Part shown: in pieces, positions 53,700 to 64,000 of the stretch
Layout of the letters: the number at the start of each line of letters is the position of its first letter
How positions within the stretch are numbered: position 1 is the stretch's first letter
Source: Pomphorhynchus laevis
Lineage: Eukaryota; Acanthocephala; Palaeacanthocephala; Echinorhynchida; Pomphorhynchidae
Assembly: GCA_012934845.2 (NCBI GenBank)
Contig: WNNJ02003390.1
Coordinates: 17,930 to 81,929 of the forward strand
Reading direction: 5' to 3'
DNA length: 64,000 bases
Notes under the pieces: generated by a model
The model's input: only the letters and a program-made list of their open reading frames with translations
Told to the model about the DNA's origin: nothing
The model's database searches: none
Program-made: the position numbers and the translations under genes

Positions 53700-54235
53700 G
53701 ATCTCAGGTATATGTTGAAACTATGTACACGAATATGTCATTTTGTGCTACAGAGGGTGACTTATACCATCAGATTGATGGGGCATCGATGAGCGTTGTC
53801 GTGGGTCTCTTTATTGACAATTATTAAACTGATAAACTTAAAGGCAAAACACATATTAAAACGTATACATGAGATGTGTCGACGATATCTTCATTAGCTG
53901 CAATAATAACAATGATATCACATCATTAAAAAACGCTTTTGAGGAACAATCAATTCTCAAGTTTTCACAATGAATTGAAGAGGCAAAGATCCTCAACTTC
54001 CTGGATGTGACACTTTTCACGAAGCACGAAAACTTCAAAATGGCTGTATTTATCAAGTCGACACACGATGGAACTTTTTTAAACTGTAAAAAATATCTGT
54101 CCACATATAAAATAAGAGTTATAAAGACACTCTTTTACAGAGCTTTTTCAATATGATCTGATACACGCAGCTTAGAGATCGAAATTGAACGAATACGTCA
54201 ATGGAACATATACGAATACGCAAAATGAAACAAAA
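53700..54235 (+). pseudogene. Classical Penelope-like RT relic
   Basis: On the + strand GDLYHQIDGASMSVVVGLFI matches the F-x-Q-x-DG-x-MGSPLSP palm motif in decayed form. Then MRCVDDIFISCNNNND carries the catalytic box (CVDD for YVDD), followed by EEAKILNFLDVTLFTK, AVFIKSTHDGTFLNCKKYLS and TLFYRAFSI, the usual Penelope motifs D and E and the thumb. It differs strongly from the permuted element at 2917-6693, so this is another Penelope lineage. No GIY-YIG domain could be read. It is broken in several places. Confidence 0.65.
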
Positions 54236-55285
54236 ATAAAGGTATTTAATAAAGCCCAAGTGATGAATCAATATAAATAAAAAGGAAGCCAACCTGAGAA
54301 CATTATTTTTGATAACGTAAAATCAACCGAAAATATTAAAGTTATAATTTACTACAAAATCCGCTAGTTAAAAGATCTAATTATCAAAAATTCCACAGGG
54401 TCCGATGAATTGATGAATTAGTCCGATGACAACAGCTAACTGTCAAAAATTTAAAAATAGTATGATATTGTTTTGGGGCAAAGTGAATGTACAGAAATAA
54501 ACTTTAGTTATCAGTCTCTAAATCCTTTTTTATGTTTCGTAAAAGTGAAAGATTGGTTTGCAGGCTCAACAAGAAAATTTGCAATTCATAATAATTGATT
54601 TTTTAATTCTTACTTTATATAAATCAAAATTATATAAGATTAAGTATTATAATATTTTAAGCTTAAAATATTTATTATTTTTTATTATTTATAATACAAA
54701 GTACTTGAATTTAGTCAACTGATCTGATTTTCTTCCTATTTTATACCGAAAATGTTTGTAGAAATTAAAAAATACGAAAGAATGTCGGTTTATGAAATTC
54801 GCGATGAAATTAAAAGTTATACTGAAGTGAACTGATTGAGTTGACTTAAATTGATTTTCTTCTAGAAGGACTAGACAGATCGAAAGCCTTCAGAGCGAGT
54901 TAGTTATTTCAATAATTTTGTCTCTCAAAATTCTTTTAATTTTATATATAAACTTTTGATATTCCTGATTTCACTTGCGGTATTTCGATGCATTTTATCG
55001 GTCATGTATGAAAACAGTTTAATTTTCATGGTACGTTTTCTTGGATTGACTTTAAAATGAGCATCGTTTTGATGTTGAAGACGATCTTCATACACAATTC
55101 TGTTATATAAGGTCTTTAATCGTAAACGATCCTTATTGTTTTACATTATGACATTAATGTAGAGACATTCTAAAAGATATTCTAAATACTACATTCATTA
55201 ATATGTTTGCTGGAAGGTTCAGTATGAAGATGCAATAAAATATCAATACGTTTAACATTAATATTATATACGAGATGATGTTGTT
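54236..55285. other. Intergenic AT-rich DNA upstream of aph-1
   Basis: No coding sequence or repeat was recognised. It should hold the aph-1 promoter and 5' UTR. The text ttttcaaaacag directly before the ATG at 55316 looks like a 3' splice site, so an upstream non-coding exon or a trans-spliced leader is possible. Confidence 0.4.
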
Positions 55286-55315
55286 ATGTTTTATGCTTGC
55301 CTATTTTCAAAACAG

Positions 55316-58300
55316 ATGACACTGCTTAGCTTTGCTGGTCATGTTTTGATTATATTTGGACCTATTGCAAATGTATTCCTTACAACAAAAATTTTTAATG
55401 CCGAATCAATTGTCATGTCAATGATAAGGTATATTAGTATTTATCGTATATTTCCTAATATTTGTTTTAGCACTTTCCTGTGGTTCACTGCCATTTTCTT
55501 TTCTTCCTGCTTCTACGCAATTCTTCGCAATTTTATCATCAATCCGGCTCCCTTTATTATCATAGCCGTGTTTTGTCAAGAGCTTTGTCGACTAATAGTA
55601 TTCATGTTGGTCCAGTACGTATGTTTAATGTCTATCCATACGAATAATTAACCATCAGCCATTTATTGGATCATAACGATCAAATATAAATGTCCCAAAA
55701 ATAAAATATTAAATGATGCCTTTATTTTTACCAATTAAGAAATTTTAATAAAATCTTATAATACAAATTAATTTAACATAGCAAATGTGTGCCAACTGCA
55801 CGCTTACAAGTCCACAAACAAAAATGAGAAAGTCAAGCAGTTAAATTGTTAAAATGGGATCAGATTTGTCGTTTGAAGCACGGCAAGGAAGTTGATTGGC
55901 GAATATGAATGGGCAGATGATTCCACGATAGAGGAGCAGCCACCAGGAAGGAGCGGAGTCCAAAGGAGGTAGAGTAGTTTGGGACATGTAAAAGAAGGGA
56001 ATTACAGGAACGCAAGGAACAGTAAACAGAACGAGAATTATCAAGAAAAGGAAGGTTGAGAAATGAAGGGGTATGAAGAGTTACAAGGCGGAAAGCAACG
56101 ATAAGAAGACGAATTTGAACACGACAATAAATTGTAGGCAAATCGAGAGAAGCAAGATGGTAGGATGTATGATCAAAACGACGAAGACGGAGGATAATTC
56201 GGACGGCTGCGTTGACGATGCGTTGTAGGGGAAGAAGAGTGGATTTAGGTGAGTTGGAAAATAGACTAAGACAATAATCGAGTCTAGAAAAAAGGAGAGA
56301 AGATATGAGATTCATACAAGGGAAATCGATCAATCTACGAACTTGACGGAAGTTGGGGAGTATCAAGGTAGATGAGCGTACTTTATCTCTAACGAAAGGT
56401 TTAAGTGAAAGTCGGTTGTCAAAAATCACTAAGCAAAAATTAAGTGATTTAAGTCCTTCCATAATTTATAGTATAAAAGTACTCAATAAATATATCATAT
56501 AAATATTGTAAGAGATATACAAAAAATTATTTCTTGTAAATATTTAACAGATCTTGCAATATTTAAGAGATCTTGTTAGATATAATTAGATCTTGTTAGA
56601 TATTATATATAAATATATAATTTTGAACTTATCGTCATATCTCAAGTCAATTCTTATCTTCATCTTCAAACTTATGTCCACCTTTCCAGTCTTCTTACCG
56701 TCAAAACACTCCACTGAAATGTCATATTATAAAGTTCTAAGTAACTTGCTACTTGCTCGCGATCGCCGTATAAACAGTGTTGCCGTCCTTCTCGATTTTT
56801 CAGCAGCCGTTGATATGGTTAACCACTCATTTCTATCTTGCTTTCATCATCGATACGGTTTCTCTTGTAACACTTTTGCGTGGTTCAAATCCTAATCATC
56901 CGAGCACACCTTCTCCATCCGTGTTGCTCAACCTTTTCATGTCCTTATCATCTTACACGCTTCATTTCTCAAGGATCTGTCCTTGGTCCCATTTTTTCTC
57001 TTGTTCTTAGTAGCTTGTCGCGCATAACTCAGCCATTTGGTTTTCACATCATGCAATATTCATATGACATCTTTCTATATTCTCATTTCGCTCCTCCAAT
57101 ATCGGTGATCTTGCCTTGTGCTACACAGAATTATCAATCAAAGTTTCCAATTATCTTAATTCAATTCAGATGATCATCAACTACAAAAAATCTAGCCTTT
57201 TATGGCTGACTCTTCCTCAAATGTGATATATCTTTTATCCTGTACTTCTTGATGATAAAACTCTCCCTATCGTCGACCATTTGAAATTTCTTAGTGTTTT
57301 TTTGATAACTATCTTTCTCTTTTACCCTTTGTTCACGAACTGGTTCGTTCTTGTTTTTTTTCATCTCCTTGACCTTCGACGTATTCGTAGAATAGTTAAT
57401 CCGCTCATCTGCAAACAACTTATCTCCTCACTTCTCTTCTCGCAACTGGACTATTGTCTCAGTTTACTAGTCAACTGAGAATACGCCCTCTTAAATTGTA
57501 ATCCATACAGCCGGTCGTATCTTATTACGCTTCCGACGCTTTGATCATATTTCTTGTAATATATTGCTTATCAATTGGCATAGAATCTTTCAACGCTTCA
57601 CAATGCCCTTAATATTTCTTGCTTTTCGTTTCCGTACATTCAACTCACCACCCTATCCTAAACTTCCTTCCTACGACTAAGTCCATATGTCTTCTCTAAC
57701 TTTACGATATAGTCACACAAATATCTTAGCCAATCCTAGATATTGTGATATTTATGGCCTCTGCGCATACCATGTTTTTGGACCACTAGCATAGAACAAT
57801 CTTTCCGTTAACATTCGCTCGTCTTCCTCTCTTGCACCTTTAAACAGCCCATTTGAATTCAACTCATTTTCCACATCAAAGTTTGACCTGATCTTTCTTG
57901 ATTTCACATGCCCCTCTGGCGTATATATCTTACCAATTAAAACCAAAATTTATTGTCGGTAATGCTAACGATAAATCTGCCATATTACATCTTTTACACA
58001 TTTCTTGCCAATGTATTCTCTTTTTATTTTTATTTATTGATGGAATTGTAAGTGGCTCCTTTCACATTTGCTACGCAAATCAAAATTAAAATAAAAAAAT
58101 CATTTTAAAAATGCAAATTTTAATTTAAAGTAAAAATTTATATTATAATTTTAATGTTATAAATATATATTGATAATTAATATATTAATAATTTCACTTA
58201 TATTGTATTATAATATTATTTATATTAAATATAATATAAATTAAAATTTATTTAATATCAACATGAATATTTTGGATTTGTGCTATATTATTAATTGTGC

Positions 58301-58810
58301 CAGTTATTCAACTCGACCATTTAATTTCACGATCTGAAATTTGTTACATTAAAACATTAAAAATGCATTTTACCCCACCCATATCAAAAAGCGCACGATT
58401 AAAATCAATCGTTTTTAATCGAAACGATTAAAAACGATTCGTTTTTAATCGCTTTTACTAATTAAAAACAAATTTTTCAATTCGTTTGAATTGAATGAAT
58501 TAAGAAACCATTTATAATTTTTGTTTGTTATTTAATTTTACAATTCAGTGCCTTTGATAAGTTGTTCAAACAACGGACAAATGAAGAAATTAGCGAAATC
58601 GCCTGTTATTGGACACTCATTAAGAATTCATTTGGTATATAACAAACCATTATTAAATTCGATTTTCAAAAATGTTAATTGGTTCAGTGTGCGGGCTTGG
58701 TTTTGCTGTAGCGAGTGGATTGTTTGCAACGGCTAATATACTTTCATATCAATCTGGACCGGGTGATATCGGTATAAATGGACATCCTACTAATTTTATG
58801 ATTGTTTCAG
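55316..58810 (+). CDS. aph-1: Aph-1 homologue, gamma-secretase subunit (first four exons)
   Basis: APH-1 is the multipass scaffold of gamma-secretase, which cleaves Notch and APP within the membrane. Exons: 55316-55428, 55471-55614, 58549-58634, 58688-58810; introns are 42, 2934 and 53 bp, all GT-AG, and the phases agree at each joint. Exons 1-2 give LSFAGHVLIIFGP, STFLWFTAIFFSS, FCQELCRLIVF (family: FGCxxIAFGP, AFFWLxSLLLSS, FQExFRxLxY). Exon 3 gives FDKLFKQRTNEE...LIKNSF, like YKLLKKADEG...IRQMAY. Exon 4 gives VCGLGFAVASGLFATANIL and GPGDIGINGHPTNFMIVS, like VSGLGFGIISGVFS and GPGxVGIHGDSPYYFLTS. The later part (FWGVVFF block, conserved His residues) is not in the window, so the gene continues past 64000 across a TE-filled intron. 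The ATG at 55316 fits the family start; an in-frame ATG at 55286 is less likely. The protein is unusually divergent. Confidence 0.85.
55770..56440 (-). pseudogene. L2-like LINE 3' fragment in aph-1 intron 2
   Basis: The minus strand encodes FDNRLSLKPFVRDKVRSSTLIL, YCLSLFSNSPKSTLLPLQRI, LDLPTIYCRVQIRLLIVAFRL and SFLVAAPLSWNHLPIHIRQS, the thumb and C-terminus of the L2-like RT. The 3' UTR and hairpin (gtgtgccaactgcacgctt) follow. It is 5'-truncated at about 56432 and very similar to 8491-8960. It inserted antisense to aph-1. Confidence 0.8.
56600..58090 (+). pseudogene. Old L2-like LINE relic in aph-1 intron 2
   Basis: The + strand keeps SKHSTEMSYYKVLSNLLLAR, SVAVLLDFSAAVDMVNHSF (catalytic Asp), GSVLGPIFSLVLSSL, FHIMQYSYDIFLYSH (YADD changed to YSYD) and LISSLLFSQLDYCLSL, in shifting frames. 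It ends near 58045-58085 with a worn version of the 3' hairpin (aagtggctcctttcacatttgctacg). It is much older than the antisense L2 copy just before it. Between it and exon 3 (58091-58548) is AT-rich intron with the hairpin at 58407-58439. Confidence 0.65.
58407..58439. repeat. 15-bp perfect fold-back hairpin
   Basis: AATCGTTTTTAATCG (58407-58421), loop AAA, then the exact reverse complement (58425-58439). A third arm-like copy cgtttttaatcg follows at 58440-58451. It lies in aph-1 intron 2. Confidence 0.85.
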
Positions 58811-59248
58811 GTATATTTTATAAATATATAAATAATCAAGTCGAAATATTTTGTGCCATTATATTGTATAGGGCGCTTGAAAATTGAGAGAAAGAATAAA
58901 ATAAAAAATTGTTTCATAAATTGTGACTATTGTAATAGTTTTCAAGTGTTACGCCTTGACATTAAAAAGAAAAAGTTTTTTCATACAATAAAATCAAAAG
59001 AAACCGAATATAAAATACTGATATATAACTCTACCTGATTTGTAGTGTGCTAATAATATAGATAACTTTCAATTATATATATTACTATCAATCGTTTTAA
59101 GTTAACGTTGAATATATCTGTATCCTCTATGCTGTTTTATTCTCGTTGTTTAGCCGTGTTATTTGGCCAAAGTATTTGACCGTCAATTAAGACACGGGTT
59201 TCATAAGTGACATTGGTCTACTCATATTATTATCAATAATAATATGAG

Positions 59249-59680
59249 CGAACGTTTATTGACGTTTGTATTTTCAATCAGCATGCCATATCGTGTCAGA
59301 GTGAACCTTCAAGTGCTTTCGTTTACCATGAGCAACGCAAACGTTCAAAATACGAGGAGCGGATAATGGACGTAGAGCGTGCCGTTTTCATTCCACTCAT
59401 TTTCACGTCATCTGGTGGTATAGGTCCCGCTGCGATGCCTTTCTTACGCACACTGACCAAGTTAAAATCCGTGAAGACGCAAACTCCTTATGCTGATTGC
59501 ATATGTAAGCTAAAAAGAAAAATTGGTTCTGTTTTATGCAAAGCTGCCTCGAATTGTATAAGAGGCGCTCGATCGACGAGCCGGGCTGCTGTTAAGAAAG
59601 TCACATTCGTTGACTGTTGAAATCATGAATCGCTTATATGTTTGCACAATTTTTCTCTTATTTTTTTTCAAAAAAAAATA
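59249..59680 (+). pseudogene. RLE-type LINE 3' fragment in aph-1 intron
   Basis: The + strand reads ERLLTFVFSISMP, then the frame at 59366-59620 (ERAVFIPLIFTSSGGIGPAA, YADCICKLKRKIGSVLCKA) with the same stop and 3' UTR as fragment C (7547-7801). The two differ by about three residues over 84. It is a 5'-truncated recent copy ending in an A-rich stretch near 59650-59690. It is in the same orientation as aph-1. Confidence 0.75.
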
Positions 59681-59789
59681 CATTTTTCTCTAAAAAAATC
59701 AATGGACAACAAAGTGAGCAGCAAGGCTCATTACAAATTGCGTCACAATCAGAAAAAAGTAAATGTAGAAAATGAAAATGTAGAGTGTA

Positions 59790-61690
59790 CTTTCAATTGT
59801 TCATATGTTCTCTGACTCGATCTTCGTCTTCAATAAGGGATCTTCCTCCAGATTTCGTTTAAAAGAAGCCAGATTCGAGGATGCAACTGTTGAGTCAGCA
59901 AGGTGGTTCCAAGTATTAACGATTCGTTGGAAGTATAGGGATGTTCGTTTGTAGCGTAATCGTTGTGTTTTTAGCATGAACTGATGACCACGAAGTGAGG
60001 TTATATCGCGCGTATGCATTAGCGATCTGAGTGGATGGCGATTGTCGTGTAAAATCTGCCAGGCTAGGCACAGGTCCGCCTTGTCGCGCAGATACTGAAG
60101 CGATCTCATTCCCAAACTCGAGAGCCGATCTTGATATTCCATATGTCTAACCGCTTTTACCATTTTAGTTGCTGATCGGAATACAGACTCTAGATTATAA
60201 CGTTCTCGTAAGGTGATTGGGTAACAAGCCGGCGAAGCATATAGAAGGATGCTCAAAATAAGTGCGTGTGAGATTGTTTTGAAGCATGAGATGTCAATAT
60301 GAACAAGAGCTCGGCGAATCAGGCCGATGACTCGTCTCACTTTGGAACATGTAGTGTCAGTATGTAAACGTGTCGATAAGTTAGAACATACATAAACACC
60401 TAAATCTTTGTATGAGTTCGTCCTAAGACTAACACTGTTGTTTATATGATAAATATGAGCTGACTCGGCCGGACGTCTTGATATCAAATGTAGGCACACT
60501 TTTTCAAATTGAATTTTAACCCGTTCAAAATCGACCAGTCATTTATGGTGTTAATATCATACTGCAAGATGTCTACATCTAAGTCCAAAAATATGGGGCG
60601 CTAAATTTTTAAATCATCAGCATAAAGAACACACTCAGATCTAAGTTTAGGAATGAGGTCGTTAATGTATATGCTGAAAAGAACTGGACCGAGTATAGTT
60701 TTCTAAGGTACTCCAAGATTTGTAGGGAAGCGATCAGATAATTTGTCGTTTACCCTTACGAAGCAATGACGGTCAGACAGAAATTCAATAATCCAGCGAA
60801 CTAAACACTCATCAAGGTTGATATTACGCAGTTTTTGAATTAAATTAGCATGAAGGACTGTATCAAATGCCTTAGAGAAGTCGAAGAAGATGGCGTCAAC
60901 CGGAATACCAGAATCATAATATCTGGTCCAGCTATCGTGTGATAACAACAAATTCGTTAGCGTTGAATGATTTTTTCGAAAACCATGTTGTTCAGGGGCT
61001 AGAATATGGTTCGTTTCTAGGTGAGTGGTGACTTTTCGCAGAGGTAAGCGTTCCGGTACGCAACAGCAGACATATGTGAGGCTAATCGATCTGTAGTTAC
61101 ATATATCGGAACGAAACCCATGTTTTAATATGGATCAGATAAGAGAGCGCTTCCAGTCTGAGGGGATCTTTCCTAGCACGAGTGTTGCACAGAAGATATG
61201 ATATAGAGGTAGGTATATGGTGTCGGCTAGGTTGCGAAGATATGCTAACGGCAATAGATCCGGACCAGCACTTAATGTGCATTTCAGACGGGACAACTCG
61301 CTGTACACTAAGTCAGGTCTAATGAAGTTATCAAGGTCAGAAGTAGTATTAGCTACCAAACAATACAAACTGTCAGTTATTTGCGGTGGAGCATTCAGTG
61401 ACGAATTCAGCGATGTGAAGTGTGTGCCGAATACATTCGCAATTTCCTTTGAGTCCGATACCAAATCACCTTGGCTATCGAGAATAGAGGAGAACGTGTT
61501 AGCTATACGTTTTCTTGATGAAATGTATTTGAAGAGTGAGCCAGGATCACGACGACATCGTTGGGATAAATTCTTTTCAAAGATTACTCTCGTACGTCTC
61601 TTCAAGGATGTTACCCTGTTTCTATACTGTCGGTATTGCTCAAAACTAGAGCCAGTGCTCTAGTTTTGAGCCAGTGCTTGTTTGAGTTCT
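59790..61690 (-). pseudogene. CR1-like LINE RT, another subfamily
   Basis: On the minus strand, 61605-61135 encodes the EN-RT linker and first RT block (RRDPGSLFKYISSRKRIANTF, AGPDLLPLAYLRNL, LGKIPSDWKRSLI). 60951-60703 has the palm (IFFDFSKAFDTVLHANLIQKL, WIIEFLSDRHCFVRVN, TNLGVP). 60499-59801 has the thumb and C-terminus (NSYKDLGVYVCSNL, SILLYASPACYPI). The YADD region lies between the last two in a broken frame. The ends at 59790 and 61690 are approximate. Confidence 0.75.
61639..61670. repeat. 14-bp perfect fold-back hairpin
   Basis: CTCAAAACTAGAGC (61639-61652), loop CAGT, then its exact reverse complement (61657-61670). The flanking gagccagtgc is repeated on both sides, as expected from a replication template switch. 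It falls in the linker region of the CR1-like copy. Confidence 0.85.
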
Positions 61691-61699
61691 CGATTAAAC

Positions 61700-62870
61700 C
61701 AACGAGGAGATAATATTTCGGTTTGTTCTTAAATATTTCGCCTAGAGTATTTTCATATTTGATGATATAAGGAAGTATTTACTGGGATGCTGCTCTTTAA
61801 GAAATTAGTGCATCCATCACTGAAAAATACCGCAGGTATGAATACTCGTTTCACACTCGAGTCTGTTCTCAAAGAATTATTATGTTATTATTCTTAAGAC
61901 AACGGCTTTTTCTTGACGTATTGCCAAATGAGGAAATCTCTAGATTTCAAGATTTTCGTAATTCAAATGAATTGTTTATCCCTAACCATTTGTGTCGAGC
62001 ATATATTAACAGTCTGATTATAAAGTGCTTGAGCGGCTATAATTTTGTAGTTGGTAGGTACATTAGGTCTACTACATATGTCCGTCGTAATGCTATTATT
62101 TCTTTTCTTTATCCATACGTATGAGAATGATATCTTACCGTTAATACTTTCTCTTACCACACTCCATTGTATGTCCGGATCGCTGTTATTCAATAACTTG
62201 ATAATTTCTATTCAAGGATCAACTGACAATATGCATCATTCACGTGTCTTATCCATTAGTTAAGCTTGGGATAAAAATATATTCTTCGGTTAGTGTGTAT
62301 ATAGTTCTCTGCCAGTACGGATCACAATTGAGAGCTTATGGCTACTCCGTTACTCTGTACATATGGAAGTCCTTCGAATAAGAACATGTTCTTATTAGTA
62401 CACCAGTGTTCCCAATCAGTTGTTGATAATTTAGGATATCACACTTCGACGCTAATAAGTCAGATGCTAGTAGTATTGTTGGAAGTAATGAGACATTATT
62501 AAACAAAGATTTAAGATCAGCTGTCATAAAATAACAAGTTTGGTCACTGTATTTAATTATTTACTTTGCAAATGCAAGCCCGTCATCTTCATACGAAGGT
62601 ACTCGATCTCTATAAAAACGTAGTAGTCTGTTTATTTCATTGTCTAGTATATGATAAAAACTTTTGTATGAGGCAATTACTGGACGGAATTGAAGAGTGT
62701 GTTTATAGATTTTAGGTAGAATATAGAGGTGGCATTCTTGAGTTTAAGACGATTTTACCTTATCATACCATAATTTACAAATCTTTTCGGATTTTTGAAA
62801 CGCTAACGTGTTGAGTAAATACGTTTATTTGCGAGTGTAATGCTTTTATCATATCGCTGTACATGTGTAA
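61700..62870 (-). pseudogene. Penelope-like RT relic, third lineage
   Basis: Minus-strand blocks in order are YILPKIYKHTLQFRPVIASY (compare LPKIHK...RP), HILDNEINRLLRFYRDRVPS, YFMTADLKSLFNNVSL (the LDVxSLFTNVPL motif), then after a gap NNSDPDIQWSVVRESINGKI and SITTDICSRPNVPTNYKI (motif D/E and the YRKPT-like stretch), and RVFIPAVFFSDGCTNFLKSS (thumb, near 61800). The segment with the catalytic YxDD is not readable. It resembles Penelope/Neptune types more than the permuted element. It is broken in several places. Confidence 0.6.
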
Positions 62871-63330
62871 TCACGCAATTCTTTTGATTGTAATGTTCGC
62901 CTCCGGTTTTATTGCCCCGTTTCCGGCAATGACAAACGGGATGAATGAAGCTCTTTCATACCGGATCACCCTCTCCTCGTACTTAGCCCACTTTCGTGTC
63001 TCGTGATATTGGAATGGTGTGGAGTTGTTGTCAGAAACGTTTGACGGGACCAGATGATTAAAAGAGCAAAATTCCAACATGGACCGCTCCGTCCAACTTC
63101 CAAACAATCCACGACATTCAACGTCCAGCCTGCCATCTCGATCTAGTGTTGTTGATGCTCTCTCGAAAACCACATTTTCATCGAGTGGCTGAAGTACTGG
63201 CTCGATTGCTACCGCAGAGCACACATTTGACAATTCTTTTGCAACGAGATCCCTCAGAATGTTATGCCTGATAGTTGGCAACCCTTCCGTCTGGCAGGAA
63301 AGATTAGTTGGAAAGATCTCCAGCTAATTT
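62871..63330 (-). pseudogene. RLE-type LINE nuclease fragment D
   Basis: The frame 63281-62871 reads MPTIRHNILRDLVAKELSNV, IEPVLQPLDENVVF, DRDGRLDVECRGLFGSWTER, WAKYEERVIRYERASFIPFV and ends at ITIKRIA. It aligns with PTIRHDGVRDIIARELTSVC...ARLDVVG...YERTFIDV of element A. In D the FIDV part is MLEFCSF. It is a divergent, isolated nuclease piece abutting the Penelope relic. Confidence 0.7.
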
Positions 63331-64000
63331 TCACAAACTGGAGACGACAGCTTCCTATGATACATTTATTTACTTGTTTTCGGCGTGTTCAATGGTACTA
63401 TTAATTCTGTTTCTACGATCTAGCCTGTGATGAAACATAAAAACAAGAACGATATCTTTTCTCTATTTACTAATAATTATTAGAGAAAGTTGATTACCAA
63501 ATTGAGTCATAATGCAATAAAAATTAATAAACTCGTCATGACATTATCAGTTTTATTCAAATGCTTTAAATGTATATTACATGACTATATGACTCTGAAA
63601 CTGTAACTATGAAACTCTGAAACTCTGAAACTATCTGTGCCTTACAAATGCTCTTTAAAGATAAGAGCAATTTCGACGTATTGAAAATGTGTTGATATTT
63701 GATGACATATAAAGATAAAAATATTATTAAACGTCTCAGAGATCTTCTAATTACAAGATAAAACTTGAGAGATTTCTTGAGAGAAAAAAAAAGAAAACTT
63801 GATAAATTTGGAATCATTATTTTAATTATTCTATTAGTTGATCAGTTAATTAGTTATCATAAATTAATTATATTAATTATTATACATATTTCTATAACAA
63901 AAGAGTGTGACAGTGTATATTTGACAGTATTCTTATATTATTATGTATTATATATTATGTCAAATATATATTATTTTATTATTAATATATTATTAATATA
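63331..64000. other. AT-rich right edge, no gene seen
   Basis: Low-complexity AT DNA with a small repeat of gaaactctgaaactctgaaact (63590-63635). By position it is within the large last visible intron of aph-1. No exon was recognised. Confidence 0.4.

Noticed and set aside
55286-55651. Single-exon 121-residue membrane protein
   Set aside because: The frame is open only because the 42-bp intron (55429-55470) is a multiple of three; the flanking parts match APH-1 exons with GT-AG borders, and later exons continue in phase.
58548-58736. Open frame MPLISCSNNGQMKK...
   Set aside because: It is the wrong frame across aph-1 exon 3, intron 3 and exon 4.
61217-61663. 148-residue plus-strand frame
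   Set aside because: It is antisense to the CR1-like RT linker at 61605-61135, which shows real motifs.

Overview
This is a eukaryotic, very probably invertebrate, genomic window with A+T-rich DNA, tiny spliceosomal introns (42 and 53 bp in the one gene where they can be read), an intron-containing nuclear tRNA-Ile and a dense load of retroelements. It is not bacterial or viral. The best-supported host genes are a divergent aph-1 (gamma-secretase subunit, + strand, four exons at 55316-58810, continuing beyond the window), a predicted secreted histidine phosphatase in one exon (28175-29185, - strand) and tRNA-Ile(UAU) at 17532-17619. The mix of LINE groups and Penelope-like elements suggests an arthropod or another invertebrate; I cannot name the species.

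Left third (1-24.4 kb). Three non-LTR retrotransposons of one family lie head-to-tail on the - strand (fragment C 7547-8437, element A 383-7265, start of element Z 1-96). The family has a Cys-rich CXC-like N-terminus, a reverse transcriptase, and a C-terminal CCHC knuckle plus PD-(D/E)XK-like nuclease (RLE). A Penelope-like element with a permuted, N-terminal GIY-YIG domain (Naiad-like) sits inside element A at 2917-6693, flanked by a 6-bp target duplication and by pLTR-like repeats. Next come an L2-like LINE (8491-12752), a 20-bp minisatellite and a CR1-like LINE (13060-16930). A perfect-looking 972-bp inverted repeat (16046-17017 and 22343-23314) brackets the tRNA gene and a second, different RLE LINE (17840-20882). 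A second Penelope-like 3' part follows at 23340-24380.

Middle (24.4-44.1 kb). AT-rich repeat units built from Penelope-like terminal sequence and a LINE 3' hairpin (26.1-28.0 kb) precede the histidine phosphatase gene. Then come a decayed RLE LINE, a minisatellite, a Ty3/Gypsy gag fossil, three copies of a Jockey/I-like LINE (two minus, one plus) and L2/CR1 fragments. The plus copy (38.6-44.1 kb) carries a nested L2-like insertion.

Right third (44.1-64 kb). A decayed RLE LINE (44.16-46.95 kb) is followed by a CR1 relic split by a nearly open L2-like LINE (47975-50025), a Ty3/Gypsy end fossil, a classical Penelope RT relic (53.7-54.2 kb) and aph-1. Intron 2 of aph-1 holds two L2-like fragments; its last visible intron holds RLE, CR1 and Penelope relics and runs out of the window.

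The genes do not form an operon or pathway. The biology visible here is retroelement ecology: nested insertions, shared 3' recognition hairpins, repeated fold-back mutations and several endonuclease strategies (APE, RLE, GIY-YIG) side by side. Calls rest on reading motifs by eye; family names without a database search are hedged.
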